From an uncultured Bacilli bacterium (GTDB lineage Bacteria > Bacillota_I > Bacilli_A > RFN20 > CAG-826), in the NCBI GenBank assembly GCA_905236535.1, contig CAJOQN010000061.1:1-35740 (forward strand): a stretch of 35,740 nt of DNA, given 5' to 3'. The position numbers and the translations under genes are program-made. Positions 24,456 to 33,263 of the stretch are shown here, in pieces (the first letter of the stretch is position 1; each line of letters starts with the position of its first letter). The notes beneath the pieces are model-generated. The model did not search any database, was not told the origin of the DNA, and worked only from the letters and a program-made list of their open reading frames with translations.

Positions 24456-25241
24456 TTGAATATTTTATTTATTGGTGACATCGTTGGACGTGTTGGACGT
24501 CGAATGATCAAAGACTACTTAAACATCTATGTGGAGAAATACCATATAGATTTTGTCATTGCTAATGGGGAAAACGCTACCCACGGAAAAGGTTTAATTC
24601 AAAACCATTATAATGAGTTAATCAATGATGGAGTGGATGTTATCACCCTTGGCAATCACTATAAGAGCAAGAATGAGATTCTCCGTTATTTGGATTTCGC
24701 GGATAATCTTGTTAGACCTTATAACATCTTAGAGAAATGCCCAGGAGTGGGCACTGCCATCTATGATGTTGACGGAATAAGCGTGAGGGTCACAAATATC
24801 TTAGGAGCGGCCTTTATGAACGAACAAGTCAATGCCCCTTATTATTCCATTTTAGAAATCCTCTCTGATGAGGAAAAAGCTAATATTCACATCATTGATT
24901 TTCACGCAGAAGCGACCGGAGAAAAGCAAAGCTTTGCCTATGCTCTTGATGGAAAAGTAACCGCGGTGTTAGGGACTCATACCCATGTTCAAACTAGAGA
25001 CTATATGGTTCTCCCCAATGGAACTGGATATATCTCAGATGTTGGAATGACTGGATATTATGAAGGCGTTTTAGGGTTTACAAAAGAAACCGTTGTCGCT
25101 AAAAATATGTATGGAGAGATGAAAAGATTTGAAGTTCCTGATGAAGGAAGAGGACTTCTCTCCGCGGTTGTTCTCCACGTTGATGATATAAGTGGAAAAT
25201 GCTTAGAAATATTCCCAATCTACTTTGTAGAGGAAAAATAA
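24456..25241 (+). CDS. ymdB: YmdB family metallophosphoesterase (2',3'-cyclic phosphodiesterase type)
   Basis: A 261-residue calcineurin-like phosphoesterase; in Bacillus YmdB hydrolyses 2',3'-cAMP, is encoded with rny and influences biofilm and motility choices. Metal-ligand residues are all present: Asp8 (IGDIVG), Glu39-Asn40 (NGENAT), Asn67-His68 (LGNHYK), His150 (DFHAEAT), and His175/His177 (GTHTHVQTRD). The start is TTG at 24456: no ATG fits the family N-terminus NILFIGDIVGR, and AGAAAG stands eight bases upstream. The stop lies one base before miaB. Confidence 0.93.
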   Translation: MNILFIGDIVGRVGRRMIKDYLNIYVEKYHIDFVIANGENATHGKGLIQNHYNELINDGVDVITLGNHYKSKNEILRYLDFADNLVRPYNILEKCPGVGTAIYDVDGISVRVTNILGAAFMNEQVNAPYYSILEILSDEEKANIHIIDFHAEATGEKQSFAYALDGKVTAVLGTHTHVQTRDYMVLPNGTGYISDVGMTGYYEGVLGFTKETVVAKNMYGEMKRFEVPDEGRGLLSAVVLHVDDISGKCLEIFPIYFVEEK

Positions 25242-25242
25242 A

Positions 25243-26952
25243 GTGAAAGAAAAAATCTTAAACAAACCAGATTTAAAAAAGGCGATTCAAAGAGATTCTA
25301 GTGTTTCTCCGATTATTTATGTTGAAGACAATCGTTCTCAAAAGCTTTTAGATTTCGCCAAAGATAAAAAATATTACATTCACACCTATGGTTGTCAGGC
25401 TAATGTCAGAGACGAAGAATCGATGAGAGGAATGCTTGAGAGCATTGGTTTAACAAAAACTGAAAATAGAGAAGAGGCGGATGTTATCCTTCTTAATACC
25501 TGTGCGGTGAGAGAAAACGCTGAAGATAAATTATATGGAGAAATTGGTAACCTTAAAGGTTATATGGAAAAGCATAAAGATGCGGTTCTCGGCATCTGTG
25601 GTTGTGTTCCTGAAGAACCTGAAATCTTAGAAAGAATTCTTAAAACGTTCCCATATGTTAATTTGGTCTTTGGCACTCATGAAGTTTATCGCTTACTTGA
25701 GTTCCTTGAAGAAGTTATCTCTTCTAAAAAGAGATTAATCGCCGTGGAATCTAAATCTGGAGAAGTCTATGAAGGTTTACCAGTTATTAGAACTTCTAAA
25801 TATAAAGCCTTTGTTAATATTATTTATGGTTGTAATAAATTCTGTACTTATTGCATTGTTCCTTACACTAGAGGAAAAGAAAGAAGCCGTAAGTTCTCTG
25901 ATATCTTAAAAGAATGCCAAGAACTTATTGATGATGGGTATCAAGAGATTACCTTATTAGGCCAAAACGTCAATGCTTATGGAAAAGATTTAGATGAAGG
26001 AAAAGACTTCGCTGACCTTTTGGAAGCAGTGGCAAAACTTGGAATTCCTAGACTTAGATTCACAACATCTCATCCATGGGATTTTACCTCAAAGATGATT
26101 GATGTTATCGCTAAATATGATAATGTCATGAACTTTATTCATCTTCCAGTGCAATCTGGAAATGACAATGTTCTTAAAAAGATGGGAAGAAGATATACCT
26201 CCTCAGATTATTTAAAACTCGTTAAAGAGATGAAAGAAAAGATTCCAGGATTAGGATTATCCACGGATATCATTGTGGGCTTCCCAAATGAATCAGATGA
26301 AGAATTTAATGACACTTTAAAACTAGTGGATGAAGTAGAGTATGATTCCGCGTTCACTTTTATCTATTCACCAAGAAAAGGGACACCTGCTGCGAGGATG
26401 GAAGATACTATCTCTAAAGAAACTAAAGGCAAGAGATTTAAAGAATTAGTTAGTCATCTTGAAAAGAGTATCAGCGCCTCCAGTGAAAGAATGGTGGGTC
26501 AAGTTTATGATGTCTTAGTGGATGGAGTAAGCAAAAATAATGAGGATATGTATAGTGGTTACACCGAATCTAATAAGCTCGTCCATTTCAAAGGCGATGA
26601 ATCGATGGTGGGTAAGATAATTAAGGTTAAAATTACTGAATCCCATACTTACTCCTTAATTGGTGAAGTTATTAGTGATGATCCCATTATTCAAAAAGCC
26701 AAAGAATTAAAAGAATGTTTGAAAAATGAGCCAGTTTTAGAGGAATATTTAAGGATTAAAGCTATTTTTGAAGTCGATGAATCATTAAAAGAACTCCGTC
26801 AAAAGATTGCTGAATCAAAAGCTAAAAACGAAAAGGATGAATATGATAGATTAAAACAAATGTATGATAATCATCCACTTGTCATTAACTACTATAAAGC
26901 CAAAGAAGAAGCGATGGAGTTATTAAAAGGATTGCACGATATTATCCAATAA
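25243..26952 (+). CDS. miaB: tRNA methylthiotransferase MiaB with C-terminal YmcA/YlbF-like domain
   Basis: Radical-SAM enzyme that adds a methylthio group to i6A37 of tRNA; the substrate's isopentenyl group is made by MiaA, encoded downstream. 569 residues. First cluster ligands Cys51 (TYGCQAN), Cys87 (NTCAVRE) and Cys121 (GCVPEEP); radical-SAM Cys197, Cys201 and Cys204 (YGCNKFCTYC); a TRAM domain up to about residue 477. Residues 478-569 are extra: an all-helical, charged region (KAKELKECLKN, then LKELRQKIAESKAKNE, and HPLVINYYKAKEEAMELL) whose pattern matches the YlbF/YmcA family. In Bacillus ymcA is a separate gene right after miaB (ymcB), so this reads as a fusion. GTG start with GAGGAAA before it. 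Confidence 0.92.
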   Translation: MKEKILNKPDLKKAIQRDSSVSPIIYVEDNRSQKLLDFAKDKKYYIHTYGCQANVRDEESMRGMLESIGLTKTENREEADVILLNTCAVRENAEDKLYGEIGNLKGYMEKHKDAVLGICGCVPEEPEILERILKTFPYVNLVFGTHEVYRLLEFLEEVISSKKRLIAVESKSGEVYEGLPVIRTSKYKAFVNIIYGCNKFCTYCIVPYTRGKERSRKFSDILKECQELIDDGYQEITLLGQNVNAYGKDLDEGKDFADLLEAVAKLGIPRLRFTTSHPWDFTSKMIDVIAKYDNVMNFIHLPVQSGNDNVLKKMGRRYTSSDYLKLVKEMKEKIPGLGLSTDIIVGFPNESDEEFNDTLKLVDEVEYDSAFTFIYSPRKGTPAARMEDTISKETKGKRFKELVSHLEKSISASSERMVGQVYDVLVDGVSKNNEDMYSGYTESNKLVHFKGDESMVGKIIKVKITESHTYSLIGEVISDDPIIQKAKELKECLKNEPVLEEYLRIKAIFEVDESLKELRQKIAESKAKNEKDEYDRLKQMYDNHPLVINYYKAKEEAMELLKGLHDIIQ

Positions 26953-26954
26953 AA

Positions 26955-26983
26955 TTGTGTTTTAAAATGTTGTTTGCTATATT
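26955..26983 (+). promoter_or_regulatory. Promoter of the Rhs toxin gene, leaderless
   Basis: TTGTGT (26955-26960), 17 bases, TATATT (26978-26983). The expected start site, seven bases on, coincides with the A of the ATG at 26990. No ribosome site exists. Confidence 0.5.
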
Positions 26984-26989
26984 TAAAAT

Positions 26990-29900
26990 ATGAAGCAACT
27001 CATCTATAAATCATACACAAATTCATCCACTGATTTTTTAGTGTCACTCCAAGAGAATTTACCAGGAGAAAGTAGTTATCTCCCACTTGATGGAAGCGTT
27101 TCATCCTATGTTTCTCTTATTCTTACCATCTCAGGATTAAACCTTCATAAAAACGACATTATCACCAATGTGACTTTGAAGTTTGAAACAAGTGCGACTT
27201 CAGGTCAAAACAATATCTCTCTTCAAGCTAATGGAACCCTCATTGACTATTCAACTAATAGAAACGAGACTGATTCCATTTATTTTGATATTACACATCT
27301 TTTCTTAACAGATTTTAATAATAACAAAACCTTCACTTTAAATCGTAACGGGAATAACAATATGACCTTTTATCTTAGACAGCCATCTGATAATGGTCTA
27401 TGCCCTGAATTAATAATTAAATATATTCCTGCTTTTGATTTTATCGATAATCAAAATAAGATTAGTGGAAGTATTGGGGATGATATGTCTTATTCTTTAT
27501 TTCTTCCGTCTTCTTTATTTAATGTTTCTTTAAAACTATTTCCTACCTTGCTTCCGTTTGAATTATCGTTTATCTATTCTTCCTATAATCCAAATCAAGC
27601 TAATTCTATTTTCCCAAAAGGCTGGAATCTTAATCTTTTATCTTCTTTAATCATAGAGTCTAATCAAATTACCCTTATAAATGCTTCTCAGATTCAAAGA
27701 GTGTTCCTCCCTGTTCCTAATGAAAGTGGATCTTACTTTGATTCAAGTGGAAGTGGACGTCTCCTCAAACTTATCAATAATGAATATCACCTCTATTCAA
27801 ATACCTTTGATGAAGACTCATATAGTGTTTTCTCTTTAGCTGGTGATATCACCTCAATCCATCTTTTAGGATATGGAGATATCACGATTACTAGAGATAC
27901 CTCTTCTCTTACGATTACAGATTATAACGGGAATGTTGTGACCTTTTTAAAATCTACACGTAGTTCATTATCCTCTCTCACCATTTCTTTAAGCGGATTT
28001 AATTCAAATTATTATTCCTTGCTTGGCAATAATTCAAATTCGTTAACCAATCTAAATTCTGATGATGGATTTTATTCTTTTTCCTATGATTTATCCAACA
28101 ATCTGATCCAGATTATTTCTCCTTCAAATGACACGTTGAAGCTATCGTATGATTCTAACAAGCGAATTAATAAGCTCGAAGAAGGAACAAGAATAAATAA
28201 CGTCAATACTTTTTCTAACTCCTATTCCATCACTTATCAACTATTCAAATATTCAATCACCGATTTTCATAATGTAATGGTGAATTATACCTATGATGAT
28301 GAATTAAGACTATTAAGCGCCTATGAACCCGAAAAGAGCAACTTTATTGGAGCGTATAAACATAGTCTTGTTTCTTCTCATAATATTCCGTTTAATAGCC
28401 TTTCATACAAATGCACTTTAAAAAATGGAAATAATGAAAGTGCTTCTATTACCTTATCTTCTTCAAACAACAATCAAAGTGTCTCTTTTATTGGATCTTT
28501 ATCAAACAATGAGACTTTTTTGAATAACAAATACTATGTCCTTGCCTTTAAACTTGATCGCTCGCCTTTGATATATTTTGAAAGCGATCATAATACCTTT
28601 TTCTCAGCTGAGAGAAGTGTTTACGCTTTGATGGAGTGTTATGATTCAAATAATAACCTCGTCTATGGGACAAGCGCCTATGTCCCTTTGATCATTAATG
28701 AAGCGACAAACGAGATAATTTTCCCATTTAAATTTATAGAGACCACTGAGTATTCTTTGGTAAATAAAATTAAAATCACCTTCTATTTAAAGGGCGATTA
28801 CGGTTCATTCACTTTTAATGATTTCAAAATCTATGAATCCTTAGAACAAGAAAAGGAGATGTATTTGGAAGTTTCTGATTCTTATCAAAGCCCAGACCTT
28901 GTTATCAATTTTAAAAAATATAAGAAAATCATTTCTTTAAAACAATATATCTACTCAACCCCATTTAACCTTTCCTATCAAGATTTCATCATCAATAAAT
29001 TGAGGTATTATTTTTCTAGTCCATCTTTTATTTTTTATAACAGACTCAGAGAGATTATTTCTTTTAATAATCAATATAACGCTGCGACATATGATGGTGA
29101 CATTTATATTAATCACTCTAATAACATCGCTCTTATTTCTAAAAGTCAAACTAGTGATTCTTCCTCGCTTTATTTAGAAGCCCAAATCCTTAAATATGAT
29201 CCTGATAACACTAATTACTTCATTATTGAAACCATCAAAAAACATGGAGTTATAGAAGAAATAACAAAATCATATTATGACAAGCACTTTAGACTCATCA
29301 AAACCATCGATAAGGATGGGATTGTTTCTTTAAATACCTATTCATCCGCGAATAATCTCACCTCGAATAAAGTGTATTTAGAAAATAATCTAAGTAAATA
29401 TTTTGAGACCACATATTCTTATAATAGACATCGTCTCACCCAAGAGAGTTACTTTTCTTCAACTTCTGTTGTCTCTAAGCAATATACATATAAGAATTAT
29501 TCTGAGATATGCACTAAATATACAAATCCTAACTCCAATAGTTTTGATTATTCATATTCCACAAATTATAAATATCTCACTAAAAATAGATATCATTTAG
29601 GGATGACCGTGGATGATTACACCCAAAGTTCATATTCTACTCAAAAGTTATCTAACACCTCATCTTCTAATCACACAAAATATCTTTTCACCTATGATAA
29701 ATATAACCTTTTAGCCTCGTTTGATTATGAGGAGTACACAAGTGGAGGTGGAGGTATCACTCCTTTTGATCCACTTGAGCCAATTGGACCTATCTCAATT
29801 GGAGATACCTATTACACCGATGACCCTCCAACATATTCAAAACTTATCGAATTTAGAAACGAGATAACCTCTAACGGAAAAACCAACCTCGCGATTTATA

Positions 29901-32047
29901 AAAATCACGATGTTATCATTTCGGAGTTTGATAAATATAGTCGCTTAACTTCTCTTAGATGTGAGAAGGATGGTGTTTCTCAAGGGGAAGCTACTTATTT
30001 ATATGCGGATTTAGATTGGATTATTAATAACTTTTATCCTTATAATTCGCCAATGTTTGATATTGCAAGCGTTCCTAATGACTATATTTCTTCAGAATCT
30101 AAACTGATCAAAATAACTGATGATGTCTTAAGCTGTTATACTTTATTCTTTTATTATCCAAATGGTTTAGTTAGTGAAATATATGTGACGGATGCTCCAT
30201 ATTCAAATATGATTGCTACCGAGTCTTTTGCTTATGATAGTCTTTTTAGACCAACAAGAGTTGCGTTTGATTATGTAGCCCCATTTGCAGCCACAATTAG
30301 AACATATGAATATGATGGTCTAGAAAAACAGCCATATAAGGAATTTATTACTCTAGATAGTCAAACCTCTCCAACTTTTGCTGTTGAAATCCATAAAGAC
30401 TCATTTGGAAGAGCCTCTCAAATAGATGAAAAGTTTACATTCTCAAAAGGATTCATCTATTCTTATGATTACTTTACGAATGGGACGCTTTTAAGTAATT
30501 TAGTTTCATCTATTGCAATAACGAGTGTTGCTAATTCATCAAATTATTCCGTCAATGATTTAACATATGATAACAACGGGAATATAACTTCAATTACCGA
30601 AACAATTCATGAGGGCAATCAAACACCAGTTACTTATCATCGCTCTTTCTCTTATTCAAGCACTGGGGTGTTGTTAAGAGACAATAATGAACAGCTTGGT
30701 AAAAGCACTAAATATGCATATGATTCAAATGGCAATATTAAAACCATTGTTTCGGGAACCTATTCAACATCATCTACAATTCCTAATTCCACAACTAAAA
30801 CATTCACTTATAGTTCAACATTTCCTGATCTTTTAACTGATTATAATGGCTCCACAATTGAATATGATGCTTATCTCAATCCTATTAGATGGGGCACAAC
30901 ATATTATGAATGGACTAGGGGAAGACTATTAAGCAAATGGCAAAAAGGCTCCACAACTGTCACATTTACCTATAACGATTCTGGATTAAGAACCTCAAAA
31001 ACGGTTGGATATACTACTCGTTTGTATTTTTATAATTCATCTAACCAACTTACTTATGAAACTACAATTGGGAATGTGACTAGTTATTACTATTCACTTA
31101 ATGGAATAGTTGGCTTTAAATACAATGGGAATCTTTATTATTACAAAAAGAACATCTTTGGTGATATCACTCATATCTATAATAGCAGTGGCAACCTTGT
31201 AGCCACTTATAAATATGATGCCTACGGTAACACAATAGTATGTAACCCAAATGGTATAGAGAATACCTCATCGTCGTTTATTGGTAATATCAATCCTTTT
31301 AGATATAGAGGGTATTACTATGATAAAGAAACCGGGTTATACTATTGTAAGTCCAGATACTACAATCCAACATGGTGTCGATGGCTCAACGCTGATTCTT
31401 TAGATTATTTGGATAACACTGAGATAGGTGGTATTAACTTATTCTCATATTGTCATAATAATCCAGTGATGTTTAAGGATGAGACTGGTCACCTACCAAC
31501 TTGGGCAAAATGGGTGATTGGAGGAGTTACTTTTGCTATATCTATCGCTTTGACGGTCGCTACTGCTGGTTCTTTGGCTCCTCTCTTTATTGGCATGGGT
31601 ATTAGTATTTTGGGTGGAGCATTAGTTGGTGGATTATCCTATACAATTGAAAACAAAGATTTTTGGGATGGTTTTGCAGAAGGAGCTGCCGATGGTGCAA
31701 TGTGGGGAGGTATTTTTTCATTAGTAGCTTCTTTATTTAATGTTGTTTCAATGGCTAGACAAGGATATACTATCGGAAAATATGGAGTTTACCAAGATGT
31801 TGCAAGAGCGACCGGAACTAATTATTATAGAGGCATGAAATCATATAATTTTGTTAAAAGCATTCTTGGAGAAAAAACAGCGAATACTTTAGCGTGGACA
31901 CAAAACAAATTTGTCTTAAAAACGGTTATGTTATTTCGCGGCCCAATTTTTAATGCAGTTAGCCCATTAACAGGAACATATGCAAAGGAAGTTGCTTTGA
32001 TTACCTCTCTGGGATATAAATATTTTTATGAAGTTTGGCCGTATTAA
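26990..32047 (+). CDS. Rhs/YD-repeat polymorphic toxin
   Basis: A 1685-residue Rhs-family protein, of the type that builds a beta-shell around a C-terminal toxin used against neighbouring cells. N-terminal 1-145 looks like a DNRLRE/CBM96-type beta-sandwich (NVTLKFETSATSG, YFDITHLFL); 160-220 is the usual Rhs entry (LPFELSFIYSSYN, PKGWNLNLLSS); a second sandwich-like region lies near 470-610; YD repeats follow to about 1440; the core ends with NPFRYRGYYYDKETGLYYCK, SRYYNPTWCRWLNADSLDYL and NNPVMFKDETGH. From residue 1502 a variable part begins: two hydrophobic helices (VIGGVTFAISIALTVATAG and a Gly-rich segment), GFAEGAADGAMWGGI, then ~95 residues I do not recognise. The 184-residue tail has neither His nor Cys. 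No signal peptide, WXG or LXG domain is seen. Confidence 0.88.
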   Translation: MKQLIYKSYTNSSTDFLVSLQENLPGESSYLPLDGSVSSYVSLILTISGLNLHKNDIITNVTLKFETSATSGQNNISLQANGTLIDYSTNRNETDSIYFDITHLFLTDFNNNKTFTLNRNGNNNMTFYLRQPSDNGLCPELIIKYIPAFDFIDNQNKISGSIGDDMSYSLFLPSSLFNVSLKLFPTLLPFELSFIYSSYNPNQANSIFPKGWNLNLLSSLIIESNQITLINASQIQRVFLPVPNESGSYFDSSGSGRLLKLINNEYHLYSNTFDEDSYSVFSLAGDITSIHLLGYGDITITRDTSSLTITDYNGNVVTFLKSTRSSLSSLTISLSGFNSNYYSLLGNNSNSLTNLNSDDGFYSFSYDLSNNLIQIISPSNDTLKLSYDSNKRINKLEEGTRINNVNTFSNSYSITYQLFKYSITDFHNVMVNYTYDDELRLLSAYEPEKSNFIGAYKHSLVSSHNIPFNSLSYKCTLKNGNNESASITLSSSNNNQSVSFIGSLSNNETFLNNKYYVLAFKLDRSPLIYFESDHNTFFSAERSVYALMECYDSNNNLVYGTSAYVPLIINEATNEIIFPFKFIETTEYSLVNKIKITFYLKGDYGSFTFNDFKIYESLEQEKEMYLEVSDSYQSPDLVINFKKYKKIISLKQYIYSTPFNLSYQDFIINKLRYYFSSPSFIFYNRLREIISFNNQYNAATYDGDIYINHSNNIALISKSQTSDSSSLYLEAQILKYDPDNTNYFIIETIKKHGVIEEITKSYYDKHFRLIKTIDKDGIVSLNTYSSANNLTSNKVYLENNLSKYFETTYSYNRHRLTQESYFSSTSVVSKQYTYKNYSEICTKYTNPNSNSFDYSYSTNYKYLTKNRYHLGMTVDDYTQSSYSTQKLSNTSSSNHTKYLFTYDKYNLLASFDYEEYTSGGGGITPFDPLEPIGPISIGDTYYTDDPPTYSKLIEFRNEITSNGKTNLAIYKNHDVIISEFDKYSRLTSLRCEKDGVSQGEATYLYADLDWIINNFYPYNSPMFDIASVPNDYISSESKLIKITDDVLSCYTLFFYYPNGLVSEIYVTDAPYSNMIATESFAYDSLFRPTRVAFDYVAPFAATIRTYEYDGLEKQPYKEFITLDSQTSPTFAVEIHKDSFGRASQIDEKFTFSKGFIYSYDYFTNGTLLSNLVSSIAITSVANSSNYSVNDLTYDNNGNITSITETIHEGNQTPVTYHRSFSYSSTGVLLRDNNEQLGKSTKYAYDSNGNIKTIVSGTYSTSSTIPNSTTKTFTYSSTFPDLLTDYNGSTIEYDAYLNPIRWGTTYYEWTRGRLLSKWQKGSTTVTFTYNDSGLRTSKTVGYTTRLYFYNSSNQLTYETTIGNVTSYYYSLNGIVGFKYNGNLYYYKKNIFGDITHIYNSSGNLVATYKYDAYGNTIVCNPNGIENTSSSFIGNINPFRYRGYYYDKETGLYYCKSRYYNPTWCRWLNADSLDYLDNTEIGGINLFSYCHNNPVMFKDETGHLPTWAKWVIGGVTFAISIALTVATAGSLAPLFIGMGISILGGALVGGLSYTIENKDFWDGFAEGAADGAMWGGIFSLVASLFNVVSMARQGYTIGKYGVYQDVARATGTNYYRGMKSYNFVKSILGEKTANTLAWTQNKFVLKTVMLFRGPIFNAVSPLTGTYAKEVALITSLGYKYFYEVWPY

Positions 32048-32387
32048 ATTACAACACAATAATAGTGCCATGATTAAGGCATTTAGATTTCTTTTTGATG
32101 AATTTGATTTGGAACTTGATTTTTGTTATCCATATGGTTTTCAATGGTCAAAATGGTCAAACTCAAAAATGTCTATCAAAATATCTTTTTTTTATTCTGA
32201 TTCACCTTTTTTTATTTTTGCTATTGGTTCGACAGAACAAAATCCAATCAGTTTTTATTATGAATTTTCTCCGCCTTTTTCTGATAACATGATTCAAATG
32301 CCCCTCACAGAACTTTTTTATCTTGCGGCAGACTGGTTTAAGAAGAAACTTTTTGATATACTACATCCTTGCTGTAATTTCTTTTAA
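32028..32387 (+). CDS. Putative immunity protein for the Rhs toxin
   Basis: A 119-residue protein I do not recognise, placed exactly where immunity genes of Rhs toxins lie: directly after, and overlapping by 20 bases, the toxin's 3' end. It is strikingly aromatic, with about 20 Phe plus several Trp and Tyr (SFFYSDSPFFIFAIG, ISFYYEFSPPF), and has no clear signal peptide. FRFLFDEFDLELDF and MPLTELFYLAADWFKKKLFD look like alternating strand and helix elements of a small alpha/beta fold. Start at 32028 is not certain; ATG 32070 is the alternative, and neither has a good ribosome site. The immunity role is inferred from position only. Confidence 0.65.
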   Translation: MKFGRIKLQHNNSAMIKAFRFLFDEFDLELDFCYPYGFQWSKWSNSKMSIKISFFYSDSPFFIFAIGSTEQNPISFYYEFSPPFSDNMIQMPLTELFYLAADWFKKKLFDILHPCCNFF

Positions 32388-32402
32388 TATATTTTTATTT
32401 AT

Positions 32403-33263
32403 ATGCTTTATATCATTGTTGGTCCAACAGGCTCTGGAAAGACTGCTTTAGCGCATCAATTATCTGACCTCTTTGATAAGTGTCCTTTAGTGAATGCGGA
32501 TGCTTTTCAAGTGTATAAAGATTTAGATATTGGGACTGCGAAGATTAAAAAAGATTCGCCTTATTATTCTCGTTATCAACTTCTTGATTATCTATCCCCT
32601 GATAAGCCATTCTCTATTAAGGATTTTCAAGACGATTTCAGAAAAGTGGTAGATCCTAATAAAGACTATGTTGTCGTTGGTGGTTCTGGGCTTTATATTA
32701 AAGCCGCGATCTATGATTATTCATTCCCAGAAGAAGAACAATCATTTGATAACTATGATGATTTAAGCAATGAAGAATTATATTCAATGCTTCAAGAATT
32801 AGATATTGAAGCTTCTAAGAATATTCACCCTAACAATCGTAAGAGAGTGATAAGAGCGATTCAAATTGCGAAAAGCGGCCTCACTAAAAGTGAAGTGATT
32901 GAATCTCAAGAGCATAAGCTTTTATATCCATGTCGAATTATCTTTATCAATCCACATAGAGATGAATTATATGAACACATCAACAAACGAGTGGACATTA
33001 TGATTAAAGAAGGTCTCGTGGATGAATGTAAGATGCTCTTAGAGAAATATGAGTTATCCCTTACTGCAAGACAAGCGATTGGATATAAAGAGATATTTGA
33101 TTATTTAGAAGGTAAATGTTCTTTAGAATCTGCGATTGAATTAATTAAAAAGAGAAGTAGAAATTATGCGAAGAGACAAGTTACTTTCTTTAAACATCAA
33201 TTTCAGACAATTGAATATATAAGTGCTGAAGAAGCACTAAAGGCTATTAAAAATGAAAGATGA
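32403..33263 (+). CDS. miaA: tRNA dimethylallyltransferase MiaA
   Basis: Adds the isopentenyl group to A37 of tRNAs reading UNN codons, making the substrate for MiaB encoded upstream. 286 residues. P-loop IVGPTGSGKTALAHQL (5-20), NADAFQVYKDLDIGTAKI (the family usually has DSMQVY, here DAFQVY), VVGGSGLYIKA, and TARQAIGYKE near the C-terminus. The ATG has no ribosome site and lies 15 bases after the putative immunity gene. It overlaps tcdA by 11 bases. Confidence 0.95.
   Translation: MLYIIVGPTGSGKTALAHQLSDLFDKCPLVNADAFQVYKDLDIGTAKIKKDSPYYSRYQLLDYLSPDKPFSIKDFQDDFRKVVDPNKDYVVVGGSGLYIKAAIYDYSFPEEEQSFDNYDDLSNEELYSMLQELDIEASKNIHPNNRKRVIRAIQIAKSGLTKSEVIESQEHKLLYPCRIIFINPHRDELYEHINKRVDIMIKEGLVDECKMLLEKYELSLTARQAIGYKEIFDYLEGKCSLESAIELIKKRSRNYAKRQVTFFKHQFQTIEYISAEEALKAIKNER

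Noticed and set aside
29403..29600. Second-frame open reading frame inside the Rhs gene
   Set aside because: A shadow of the YD-repeat region; no start signal.
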